Shown in pieces: positions 18,887 through 32,000 of a DNA stretch of 64,000 nt. The stretch is from Marinagarivorans cellulosilyticus (lineage in GTDB: Bacteria > Pseudomonadota > Gammaproteobacteria > Pseudomonadales > Cellvibrionaceae). Each line of letters begins with the position of its first letter. Position 1 is the stretch's first letter. The notes below the pieces were generated by a model. The model was not told the DNA's origin. It made no database searches and saw nothing but the letters and a program-made list of their open reading frames with translations. The translations under genes were made by a program, and so were the position numbers. The stretch lies in contig NZ_AP023086.1 of assembly GCF_021655555.1 (NCBI RefSeq), positions 4,308,685 through 4,372,684 of the forward strand. Direction: 5' to 3'.

Positions 18887-19855
18887 TTATTCGATTGCAT
18901 TTAGGATCAACTGCTTATCTGCTGCATCAATTACACCATCCGGCACTAAATCGTACGGTGCATAAAAACCACAACCACCAACTTCAGCACCTTCATGCGC
19001 GTTCAAAACATTTACATCAGCCACATCCACAAAGCCACTGCAATCGAGATCTAACATTGAACAACCAGTTAACGCATCAGTTTCATGAAGACTCGCAAGA
19101 AGCCTATTGTCATTTAATTTTTTATAGTACGTCCGCTGCTGCAGTTGACCATCGCCACATTGTTGATACCCACGCCACTCGCGTACTTTGACCCCCCCCT
19201 CTCCATACAAAAAAGAATTGACGCCTGTCTTATTAAATAGATTATTAAGATTTATCTGAGCTAATGATATCTCCCCTCCCTTATAGACTGCTATTGCCGA
19301 CAAGGGGTAGTTAGAAACGCTGGGAATCTCAATTAAAAGAATTGATCCAGCGCCAGGAGTAGATTCGGGAGAATAATTAAACCGTCCAATTAGAATGTCA
19401 TTCACAATTGGCTGACCAAACATATCTGAAAACTCTCTACCAACCTGAGTTTTAACCGATGGTAACGGCGTGACCTGAGGGAATGATTCGAGTCCACTTA
19501 AAAAATTAACATCAAGCCTATAAAAATAAGTGGTGTCAGGATCGAGCCCAGTAACAGAAATTGCGGCAATACCATCTATCAGGCTATCGCCACCAGAACT
19601 ACCCACATACCTCTGAACAACATTCAGCTCTTCTATAGCGCCCGATTGATCTCTATAAACATGCAACGACGCGCCTAATGCGGCTCTATCGGCTAGCCAA
19701 GCAACTGAAAACGATTTAGTCGTAACATCCGCGACCTGAGTGTTAATGATTGCACACACACCTTGTAGCGGCATAAAACTACACAATAGTAAAATAGCCA
19801 TTAGCCAATCAATCGTTTTACTACTCTTCAGTACTTTAATATTCCACACTATCAT
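18887..19855 (-). CDS. Exported Fn3 / dockerin-like protein
   Basis: A 322-residue protein. The N-terminal hydrophobic segment (about residues 17-35) acts as a signal peptide. A fibronectin type III-like domain follows (VADVTTKSFSVAWLADRA through LDPDTTYFYRLDV, residues ~40-125), then a region with PGAGSILLIEIP, then a C-terminal dockerin-like pair of calcium loops (LDLDCSGFVDVADVNVLNA and DLVPDGVIDAADKQLILNA, residues ~266-320). The first ~230 residues are paralogous to the N-terminus of the 5168-aa protein upstream. The dockerin-like pair suggests docking to a cohesin-like partner, but none is visible in the window. It lies 229 bp after the end of the giant gene. Confidence 0.8.
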   Translation of the reverse strand: MIVWNIKVLKSSKTIDWLMAILLLCSFMPLQGVCAIINTQVADVTTKSFSVAWLADRAALGASLHVYRDQSGAIEELNVVQRYVGSSGGDSLIDGIAAISVTGLDPDTTYFYRLDVNFLSGLESFPQVTPLPSVKTQVGREFSDMFGQPIVNDILIGRFNYSPESTPGAGSILLIEIPSVSNYPLSAIAVYKGGEISLAQINLNNLFNKTGVNSFLYGEGGVKVREWRGYQQCGDGQLQQRTYYKKLNDNRLLASLHETDALTGCSMLDLDCSGFVDVADVNVLNAHEGAEVGGCGFYAPYDLVPDGVIDAADKQLILNAIE

Positions 19856-20084
19856 CTAATCCCATAATTCAGACCAAACATAATTTAGCCATTTGGTTAA
19901 CCACAAAATTTAAAAATCACTGAAACAAACATTTACTTTCCTGTTGTTAAAGTTAATGCTCTCAGTTTGGCCTATTTACTATTGAACTCGCCCTTACAAC
20001 CAACATTTACGATTCAATAAAACAAAGCGGTGAGTTTCCTAGCTATTTATTTTATTTATCACCTCAAACAACCCATGCTTAATT
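19856..20084 (-). other. Intergenic spacer between giant gene and 322-aa gene
   Basis: A 229-bp A/T-rich gap. I see no convincing terminator hairpin after the giant gene and no clear promoter box, so read-through or a separate promoter are both possible. Confidence 0.4.
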
Positions 20085-23000
20085 TTAATTAGAGCTCACA
20101 CTAAAAAGTCCGCCCTGCACCCTAAAGGAATCAAGTTTAGCGCCATCTTCACGGCGTTGAACCTTAAACATATAAGTTTGACCTACGACCAGCCCCGTCC
20201 AATTCGCAACCTGCAATTCTTGATAACCATTTGTAGCAACCGCATTTTGAAGCGCCCAACCACTGCCTTCACCATCTAATTTGTAGTGAAAGCTATCGTC
20301 CGAAGCGTTTGCGAAATTAGCTGTAGTGTAAATTGTTAAACTGGAGGCTGTCGCCACAACAGGGTAATATAGCTGGCCCGCGGTACCGTCACTCGCTGCC
20401 GAATTAATACTTCCGCTGCCCGGCCAGAGCATGATTGTTCGGCCGCTGTCACTTTGTGATTCGAAGGGCGATACCGGTGAAGTTACATCGTATTGCTCCG
20501 CCTCAACGACTAGCGATCCAACGCTACATCCTTCTAAATCAACACTTACACCAGCTGGTGTATTTGAACATTGGTCAGAAGAATTACTAACACCATCGCC
20601 ATCTGAATCTCCTGAAGGATTTGCGATATTAAATTGAAGCCAATTCAAGTTGAAGCCACCTTGAGTGACGGAGATTCTCAACGTATGTGATCCACCGGCC
20701 GTAACGTTAACCTCGCCCAGATTATGCGTTTCATAAACTTGCCAACCGCCTGTAACACCAATTGAATCAGCGGCTAATGGCGTCCCGTCAAGGAGAACAC
20801 TGAAACTGCCGCCGCCAGTATCCGAAGCAGCGCGAGATGTGACGACGTAAGTGCCCTCTGACAGATCAACGCTGTACTCGAGCCACTCTCCAGTCTCGAT
20901 CCAGCCAACATTACAGCCGCCGCCAACATCGCCGGAGTTCTCAACATCGACATTAAAGCCGCCGTAACTGCATTGTGTCGGCGCCCCCGAATTACCTGTA
21001 TCGCTATCCGATCCAGCATTATAGGTTTCGGCCTCTAGACGCAAACTCGTGATCAATTCACAGCCTGTGCCATCAACCGCTGTACCGATTGGAGTATTCG
21101 AGCACTGATCAATATCGTCATTTACGCCGTCGTTATCACTATCAACCGAACACCCAACTTCATTTACCAACACGCCAGGAGGCGTCGATAAACACTGGTC
21201 GTCATCATCAATAACACCATCGTTGTCGGCATCAGCCGCGCAGCCTGTTTCATCAACGGTGCGGCCAGCCGTAGTACTTGCGCACTGATCTACACCATCG
21301 AAAACACCGTCATTATCACTGTCTAACGGACAACCACTGCCATTGACTATGGCGCCAGCTGGCGTATTAGCGCACTGATCCAAGCCATCGAAGATGCCGT
21401 CGGCATCACTGTCTATTGGGCAACCTATAGCATCCACCGTGATTCCTACAGCCGTCATGGCACAGAGATCAATACCATCAAATACGCCATCACCATCACT
21501 GTCACGCGGGCAGCCATTGGTATCGACGGCAGCCCCTACGGGGGTGGATGGACATTGATCTGCACCATCGGTAACACCGTCATTGTCGGTATCCATTGGG
21601 CAGCCGGTGCTATTTACAGGCTCGCCGACGAGCGTACCTTCACATTGATCCAAACCGTCAAAAACACCATCGCTGTCACTATCCTTAGGGCAGCCAATAC
21701 TGTCGACCAATACGCCTGACGGTGTCGCCTCACACTGATCTAAGCCATCAAATATGCCGTCACTATCGCTATCCAACGGGCAACCAACTGTATCGACAAC
21801 CACGCCAGTCGGTGTCGAATCACACTGATCCAATCCATCAAAAATGCCATCGGCATCACTATCCAATGGGCAACCTTGCGCATCAACACTCGCCCCAGCA
21901 ATAGTGAGCGGGCATTCATCTGCTCCGTCAGTAACGCCATCCGCATCGCTATCCAATGGGCAGCCAGCGCTATCTACTGGCTCAGTACTTGGTGTCATAC
22001 CACACTGATCAAGACCGTCAAATACGCCATCAGCATCACTATCGCTTGGGCAACCGCTGCTATTTACCGTTGCTCCAATTGGAGTATTCGTACACTGATC
22101 AATAGAGTCACTAATGCCATCGCCATCAGCATCTAATGGGCACCCCTGACTATCCACACTTACGCCGGCCCCGGTATTTGGGCATTGATCATCGACGTCA
22201 GTAACGCCATCACCGTCCGCATCGGGTGGTGGCGCAACGAAGTCGAATTGAAGCCAATTCAGATTGAAGCCACCTTGAGTGACGGAGATTCTCAACGTAT
22301 GTGACCCACCGGCCGTAACGTTAATCTCGCCCAAATTATGTGATTCATAAACTTGCCAACCGCCTGTAGCACCAACTGAATCAGTGGCTAAAGGAGCGCC
22401 GTCAAGGAGGACACTGAAGCTGCCGCCGCCAGTATCCGACGCAACACGAGAAGTAATCTCGTAAGTTCCTGCCGACAGATCAACGCTGTACTCGAGCCAC
22501 TCTCCAGTCTCGATCCAGCCAACATTACAGCCGCCGCCAACATCGCCGGAGTTCTCAACATCGACATTAAAGCCGCCGTAACTGCATTGTGTCGGCGCCC
22601 CCGCATTACCTGTATCGCTATCCGATCCAGCATTATAGGTTTCGGCTTCTAGACGCAAACTCGTGATCAATTCACAGCCTTTGCCATCAACCGCTGTACC
22701 GATTGGAGTATTCGAGCACTGATCAATATCGTCATTTACGCCGTCGTTATCACTATCAACCGAACACCCGACTTCATTTACCAACACACCAGGAGGCGTC
22801 GATAAACACTGGTCGTCATCATCAATAACACCATCGTTGTCGGCATCAGCCGCGCAGCCTGTTTCATCAACGGTGCGGCCAGCCGTAGTACTTACGCACT
22901 GATCCACACCATCGAAAACACCGTCATTATCACTGTCTAACGGACAACCACTGTCATTGACTATGGCGTCAACAGGCGTGTTAGCACATTGATCTATGCC

Positions 23001-26000
23001 ATCGAAGATGCCATCGGCATCACTGTCTATTGGGCAACCTTGCGTTGTCACTAGCACACCAATCGGAGTGCCGACACATTGATCTATACCATCAAAGACC
23101 CCGTCACTATCGCTATCAACAGGACAACCACTGTCATTGACTATGGCGCCAATAGGCGTATTAGCACATTGATCTAAGCCATCGAAAATGCCATCTGCAT
23201 CACTATCGATTGGGCAACCTTGCGTTGTCACTAGCGCACCAACCGGAGTGCTTGCACATTGATCTATACCATCAAAAACGCCATCAGTATCACTATCAGT
23301 CGGGCAACCACTACCGTTCACGACGGCACCCACAGGCGTATTAGCGCACTGATCCAAACCATCGAAGACGCCGTCATTATCACTATCTATCGGGCAACCT
23401 TGCGCCGTAACGTTTACCCCTACTGGCGTGTCGGCGCATTGGTCTACGCCATCGAAAACGCCATCGCCATCTGCGTCTACTGGGCATCCATTATTATCAA
23501 CAGTCGCCTCTACCGGGGTCGACGCGCACTGATCCATGCTATCAGTAACACCATCATTGTCAGCATCCATTGCGCAGCCAACGGCATTTACAGGCTCGCC
23601 AGAAGGCGTACCTGGGCATTGATCCAGACCATCGAAAATACCATCGCTATCGGAATCTGAAGGGCAGCCATCCGCATCCACTGTGGCACCAGGCAGCGTA
23701 TTCGGGCACTGATCAATTCCGTTGTAAACACCATCAACGTCACTATCTATTGGGCAGCCGATGATTGAAACAACGGCACCAGACGGCGTGTTATCACATT
23801 CATCAATCCCATCCAAAGAGCCATCACCGTCAGAATCTGAAGGGCAGCCGAAGCTATTAACTTGCGCCCCTTGAGGAGTGCCCGCACATTGATCTAAACC
23901 GTCAAATACTCCATCTAAGTCACTATCAAGCGGGCAACCGTTCTGATCGACAATAACGGCAGTAGAGTCTTCACATAGATCAAGGCCGTTGAATACTCCG
24001 TCCCCGTCGGTATCTACAGGGCAACCTAACTCATCGACAGTAGCGCCATTTACTGTGCCAGCGCATTGATCAATGCTGTCCGCAACACCATCACCATCTT
24101 CATCAGGCGCTAGCGTACAACCTACAGCATCAACCAATACTCCTACTTCTGTCTCTGGACACTCATCCGCATCATCAATCACTCCATCACTGTCAGAATC
24201 AAGCGGACAACCTTGCTCATCGACAGTAAGGCCTGGCGTTTCTGATAAGCACTGATCAAAATCGTCTGGCACCCCATCGAAATCAATGTCTATAGCGCAA
24301 CCGAGAGCATCAACACTAACTTCTGCAATTGTGTTTGGGCATGTATCTACACCGTCAAATACACCATCATTATCACTATCACTTGAGCAACCATCACTTA
24401 ACACAATCGCGCCAATAGGAGTATTTGGGCAGAAATCAACTTCGTTCCCCACCCCATCACCATCATCGTCAAAGGGGCATCCGTTGTTTTGGACAGAAGC
24501 ATTTGAAAGTGATTGGGGGCAGAGATCAAGCGAATCTGGTACGCCATCTTCATCACTATCAGGTGAGCAACCTACTCCGTCAACTGGCGCTTCAGGAAAG
24601 GTATTTGGACACTGATCAATGCTATCAACAACCCCGTCAAGGTCCGAATCAACTTCGCAACCAAAGAGATCAACTAACACACCTTCAGGCGAATCCAAAC
24701 AGCGATCATCACGATCAATGACTCCATCATTATCGTGATCGACAGGGCAACCAAAGACATCGACAGGTTCATTTTCAAGCGAGGCTTCACACTGATCGAC
24801 ACCATCCACCACGCCATCACCATCACCATCTAGAGGACAGCCAGTGTCATCAACAATCGCACCTGCGATTGTCATAACACATTGATCGACACCATCGACA
24901 ACACCGTCTGCATCGCTATCGATAGGGCAACCAAACTCATCCGCAACCATTACTGCAAGAGTGTCAGCGCAAGCATCTAACTCATCTACTACACCATCAC
25001 GGTCAGTATCTACCTGACTCGGCGAACACCCCTGAGAATTTGTGCCCATGCCAGCGCCGGTGCCCGGGCAAAAATCGACATCATCAGCGATACCGTCACT
25101 ATCGGAATCGAGCTGATACGCAGCACACCCATCACTATTGACGGATATTAAAGCTTCGGTTGCAGGGCAAAGATCGGTAACATTTTCAACACCATCTAGA
25201 TCATCGTCAGGTAGAGAAACCTTGGGGCACGACGTCCCTTCATAAACACCGATATTATCCAGTGCTACATTAATATCACTGCCCCCCACACTGAAAATCA
25301 AACGAGCGTCTGGGTCAGAGGCTAAAGAAACAAAAGGCAAGCTGAACGATTTGTAGGCATTACTAATCGGAAAAATCGGCCAAGTACCTGTGAGCGACTG
25401 GTAATCGGGCGCGCCAGAATCAATTAATACTTGAATATCTCTCGCCTCGTCGGCTACCGCGTCAAAACAAGCAATATAGGCTTCACCTTCTTCTACGGCA
25501 AGCTCATGAGAAATTTGGGCGGAATACCGCTCTTCTTGTGCAGAGTGTAATGAAATATCAATTTCATCATTCCAAGAAACATCAGCATCAACGCCACTGG
25601 CAAAGTAAGCACCAAAATCTTCTTGCCCTTGCGACAGATCAGGCTGCGAGGCTAATAAATTTAAACCTACCTCCTCACTAAAACCATCACGATTGTTGAT
25701 ATCACCGCAACTATCGCCGTTAAAGAGCGCTACATCATCAATATCAACCGCTATATCACTTTGCCCTAAGTGAAAGGTAAGCATCGCATCCAAATAATTA
25801 GCTTCAGCGATAAATGAGAAGTTAAACTCTTGGTGCTCGGTTGATAATTGATAAGAGATAGGAGCGCCTAGTAAATCAAAATAGTCAGGGGCACCGCTAT
25901 TGATAGCTGCAAACATTTCACGAGAGCTATCGGCTCGAGCTTTCCAGCACGCTGTATATAACTCACCCTGAATTAAATCCACGGAATGGTTTAGCTGAAT

Positions 26001-29000
26001 ATCCCAAATGTTTTCTGAAATTGAACCATAATTTAGCGAAAAATCATCAGCCCAAGATACGTTCTCCCCCTCTGTTACGAGAGCAAAGAAACCATGCTGG
26101 CCATTTGAGAAAGAGCCATCGGATGCAATAACGTTCTTACCATTACCAATCCCTGACTCAACCTCATCACCCGGCACGCCACACTCACCGCCTTCATATA
26201 GGCCAATATTATCAAGTGTCACCCGGCCACCGAGCTCAGCCAGTTCATCAGTATTAGAAACCCTAATCGAGAGCCTCACAGCGCGATCCTCATCACCGCC
26301 AATAACTTCCCACTTTTGCCTAGCGGTATTATTGCCATAGCGCAAAATACCTATCGCCCTCCCGTCATCCCCATCTGGCTGCTCGATGATTGAATATCTA
26401 CTGCCGATATATTCATAATCAGGAGCCCCGGTGTCAATTTGCATATCTAACCGGAATTTATCGGGTAGGTCCGAAGCCTCAATAACATCAGCGCAAAACG
26501 AATAGCTCTTACCAGCCTCCAACACAACGTCATGCGATAAACTAGCGACACCCTGGGAGCTGGCGGCAAATTGAATATCAATGCTGTTTATCCAGCTAGC
26601 CACGGCCGATGCAGAAAAGAAAGACCAGTTTTGCCGACCCTGACTAAAGGTACCATTAGAATTCAGTAAATTAGGCGAATCGACTGTAAGGCAACCATCA
26701 GCATCCGCGTTCAAATGAGGCAGAATCGTTGAGTCAGGGCACAGGTCATATTCATCCGAAACAAAATCACCATCCCCATCAAGCTGAGCGAGGTTACAAC
26801 CAAATTCATTGGCTGGCGTGTTCGTATTCCAAGAACGGGGATCGGTATTCGGGCATCTATCAATGTCATCCATGACGCCATCCTCGTCAGAATCGTATTC
26901 TGACGCTGCACAACCGAGATTGGTCGGGACATAGTAAGTCCAACTAGAACCCCACCGGGAGAAGTAAGGCTCATAACCCTCCGTAGTGACCGAAGAGCCA
27001 GAGGGACTATTGGGGCATTGATCTATACCGTCGAGAATCGAATCCCCGTCTGTATCTGATGGGCAGCCATCACTATCAACTTTCGCTGGGTATAAAGTCA
27101 ATGAGCATGAATCATAAGGATCATAGACTCCATCGTGGTCCTCATCCTGCTGCCACCCACAACCATCCATCGTTCTAGACAAATTATCGTACTCGTCGGT
27201 TCCCAGACAAAGATCATCACCGTCATCCGCAAAGCCATCATAATCTTCATCAACCGGTAAATTAAGTGTCAGCAAATAATCAACAACCTTCTCGGCACAA
27301 GTAATATCACAAAGCGATTCTTCAAGTAAGGGCATTCTACGTGTAACGTACGAAACAGCTTCGGCTCGATTAATTAAACTATTACCGGTAAGCGGAGCAT
27401 TGCCTTTTGCATCCACGCCATGGCAACTAACACACAACTCTTGGTAAATGCCCTGACCGTCCAAGTTTAACAATGCTGGATTGGGTGAGTGGCCCTCCAC
27501 CCCAAGGATAACTAAATTCTCACTTGCACTATCATCTATTACCTCACTAAAAATTTGTTCCCACGAAATCCTACGATCTTTATATATTGTATGGTTTACA
27601 CTAAACCTTTGGTAATCGAATAAATCGACTCGATAAGCTCTATTTTTGAACCAGTTGAAAAAAAGAAGATTTTCCCCTGTTTGAATTGACGTTATCAACA
27701 GATCTTGGTCAGTTGATTTTGAAAATGTATACTCTCCCTCAGGCGCGAGCCTCACATCATTTAGAACCTGCGAGGCCGGATCACGATCAATGTCAAAGTA
27801 AGCGAAATAACTATCTAATGGCAGACTCACACCACCAAAAAATTGATAGTAAGGGTCGGAATAGCCATCAAATACCGAGATATAATCATTACCATCACCA
27901 GGTTGCCAGACAATAGTGTTATCGCCACTTCCACCAACAATCAAATCATCTCCTGCGCCACCACGAAGCTTATCATCCTCGTCGCCCCCGAAAAGAATAT
28001 CATTCCCTGCACCGCCATCCAGAAAATCATTAGAGCGCCCACCAAAAATGTAGTCATCGCCCTCACCACCAAGAATTGAATCCTCAAGCGCACTTCCGAC
28101 AAGGCGATCGCTCCCGTCACCACCATCAATTTGAAAATACCTTATTCGCGGACCATAAATCACATCATCGCCGCCCAAACCTTTAACCTCAAAAACATTA
28201 AGAACACTAGCACCCGCCAAATCAATAACATTGGCATCATCATTACCAACTATTCGATTTAGCCCAGCACCCAACCTAACGCTTTCAACGTTGGTGAGAC
28301 TATTCACCTCAAGCGAATTAATATTCGTAGGCCCCTTTGGCTCCTCAGCAAATAACGCATCAAAACCAGAGCCGCCATCAAGGTCGCCAAGCACCGCGAC
28401 ATTATCATATAAATAAAAAATGTCGTTTCCGGGACCTGAATCAACTTTAGCTGTACTATCCACTACCAGGCCAATGTAATCATCTTCATCACCGAGCGAC
28501 ATGACACCAAATGGCCCCGCAACTAAATGATTATCTAGAATATTTTCTCCAACGAGTTCTCGCCCTTCCAACACAGCCGATAACGAGTCTGAATTATCGA
28601 CATAGTTTATTTCAACCACTCCCCGAGCCATTAAACCGTTTTGCGCTAGCGCCCTATAGCTAAAATAGGCTTGTCCGACAAAGCCCTCATCTGGAACAAA
28701 AACAATAACGCCCTTACGGTTACCGTAGATAACCTGCCCGCCAACCGCACCGAAGACACCATCCAAGTAAATGTTTTGTAGCGGCACAATCACATCGTTT
28801 TGCAAAATAACTGCCGGATCAATGATTTTAGGGACATTAACCGGCAAATCAAAACTATCGTCAAGTGCAACTAAGGAACCTTGATTTTCATCAACTGAAG
28901 GCGGTAAAGGAATAATAATGTCACGATATCCCGCCTTGTGACTCTCTTGAGGGTCTAAAGGGAAAGAGTAACCCAATGGATTGAGAGTGGTTATCGAAAG

Positions 29001-32000
29001 TCGAACCCGATCAGAGGAATCTCGCCACTCGCCACCGAGGTCATCGTAATGATAATAATTAGTGACGAGTATAGAGTCCCCTTCCCCACATTTAAATAAA
29101 AGATCCCTGCCGACTCGAATAGGATCTAAGCACATATCATCAGATTCGAAGTAGAAGCGTATATGCGCCTTTTGATTACTAACTTCTAAGGGTACAACAT
29201 CATTACCGAACCCTGGAGCAAAATAAAACGTGGATGAAAAATCTATTATACGAGAACCATAATTTTCTCCATCGCTGCTTAAGGCCCCATGAAACACTTC
29301 ATACATAGTGATAGGTTCGTGATTCCAAGTAATATCAGAAACATAAAAAGCATCACTAAAGAATGGAATCAAGATATCATCTCCCGCCCCCCCTTCCAGC
29401 ACCTCCTCGCCTATACCTGTATAGTAAGAAAAAACGAGACGCGCCAGGAAACCGTAATTTTCCATATAATCTTCATAGGTTCCCTTCTTATAAACTTCAA
29501 CAATATCATTTCCATTGAAATTTTCACGTGCCCCATAGAAACTCGAAGAATTACCTGACACATCAACCCCTGTTCTACTATCTTTATAGTTGTTACTTAT
29601 ATAATAATTAAGGTAGAAATTTGGCGACAAATAAGCCGACAACAAGTAGTCCAGACTTCCAACATCGAGGGCGTTAAATTCTTTTCCCTCCTCTTGGAGG
29701 AACCCAGCTCGACTCAGATCAAATGGCCCGAGGTGTCTACGCTCGAATCCATTTACATATAAATTTTCACTCAACCATTCAAGAGAAAAGCCGTATCGTG
29801 AAGCATACATTTCCTTTTGTTTTACCGGCGTATCCGGCGCAGCTGAAATAGAATTAAACCTTAGGGAAGTACGATTCCCAGAAGAGCCATATATAAGATC
29901 ATCATGCAATCGAACGATTAAATCTGGATTGTTCCATGTTGGACTTCGAAACTCGCGAATATTATTAGTGCTCGCGTTATTTAAATTTAGAAAAAGTTTT
30001 CGACCCAAGTCTCCATCGACCCTTGTAAATTTTCGTGATGTATCGCAAGCGCACCACACTTGTTTTATACCGCTCCCCGAAAAATTGATCTCATACGTAT
30101 TACCTGTATCTTCCACATACACTTCATCAAAGCCAGCACCAGAGATATCAACACTTATCTTGTCATCACCCGAGATAACTATCACATCATCAAAATGAGT
30201 CGGCGATGCAGAAAAAACGCCATCAATCACGCGGATAAATCGCCCTGAGTTGTCATTAGAATTTATAAGATCGACCACATCTTCGAATGAATAAGTAGCG
30301 TCCGAAAAGCGCATTTCGGCGAACGGGCGCCAATTGATAAATGTGAAAACATCTATAATCCTTATCTCATCTTGAGCCCCAATCGATATAAGCAGGTCTT
30401 GATTATCAAGTGCTGGGGTGAACTCGGAAGAATTTATTGAAGAGAGGTCAAAAACCATCCCAACATCAGTTTGATCAACATGCGCGCTTTGGCTATTGAT
30501 ATCAAATTGGTATGTATCTTTGCCATCCCCAATTGCGAAATGAAATACAACTTCAGTTGCCTTACCCACGTTAACCACATCATCCCCAGGGCCGGGGGTT
30601 AAATCCGAAACATCAACATCGATTTCGTCACCCGCTCGGCAAAGTTCAAAGTAATCATTTCCTTCAGTGCCAATATTCAACCGATTAACGACTTCCTCGT
30701 CACCCCACTCAGTTCCATCAGACTGAAAATTTACGACAATGGACTTGATTCTAGTTTCGACAAGCGACTCGTCTATCTGCCAGTAGTTTTTTACAACAAT
30801 AGAGTCAGCTTCTTTATTAATATTAATAACAAGGTCTAGCGACGATTTTTCGCAACGGTGAGTAACGGAAACACTTTTGGGCAAAATAGCTTCACCCATC
30901 TCAATTCTTAGCTGCCCAGAAAATGAAACCTGATCACGACCGTCGCCGGCGTTATACTCAAGGGTGCTGGTGTCGACAGCATGCACGATATCATCGCCGC
31001 CGCCCGGCGTAATGACAGCAAGCGCATTAGCAATAATGACGTTCGCCGAATCATCGCCCGTGTAAACTTCAGGGCTAGGCGGGGTGAATATTATATTGTG
31101 AAGGTCAGATTGAGTCGCCCAATCCACCAGTGAAACCTGGTTTGAGCCAAGCTGTAAATTAAATACTACTTGCCCTCTAAATATCGCCGCCAAATAACTA
31201 AGATCAGCGTCTTCAAAGGTAAGGCTGTCCGCCCCAGACACGTTCGGAGGAGCCTTATTAAAAACTAACGACCAGCTATCTCCGCCATTAATTTTCAGCA
31301 GAACCTCTTCCTCCAAGGGCTCCACACCACGCACTACGCGTAGACTCCTAGGCGCTCCCCCTTGCAAACGAACCAAATCATCTCCATCGCCCGAAATGAA
31401 CTGAAAATCACCTGAAAACTCACTCCGAAGAACATAAATATCGTCGCCTTTACCCCCATTAATCGTAAACGGCTCGTCCATTAACGCGTATTGTTCAGCA
31501 ATCGCATCTTTTAGCCATTGTTTATAGAAATGGCTGGGAAAGAACGGCGTATTATCGTCGACAAATGACGTCAAGAAGCTTTGAAAACCCCAAGCGCTCG
31601 AAAGGTTGCTATCCCACCCATTATCAGACAGCGGGTCGTGATACGGAGGCGAATAATCAAAAAAATACTGATCATCACCATCACCGCCGGCGATATAGTC
31701 GCCATCGCCCGGGCGTATGAAGAACACATCATTACCCGCCCCGCCAGAGACTTTCTCGTACCCGGTTGTCAAATAGAAGACATCACGATCAGGGCTTCCT
31801 TTATACAAAATCTCTCTCGCTGCAGCCCCTTCAAACACCCCTTCCTCAAATTCCAGTATCGGCGTAGCATTCTGCAAATCCAACATCCGAATAGTGTCGC
31901 CTGTCGAATAGTGAATGATCGCCCAATCTCTGGTGTCGATATCACCCCAATGAAAATTAGCATCGACTTCCGAATAAGGGTTAGTCGTAAATTCGTCATC

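Noticed and set aside
20774..24721. Numerous 60-130-codon frames on both strands inside the TSP3/CBM6 region
   Set aside because: They recur with the repeat period of the TSP3 DNA and are other-frame readings of the repetitive giant gene.
22690..25210. Periodic ~108-bp repeats suggesting a CRISPR array
   Set aside because: The period is coding (36 codons), units are diverged in the manner of protein repeats and there are no unique spacers.
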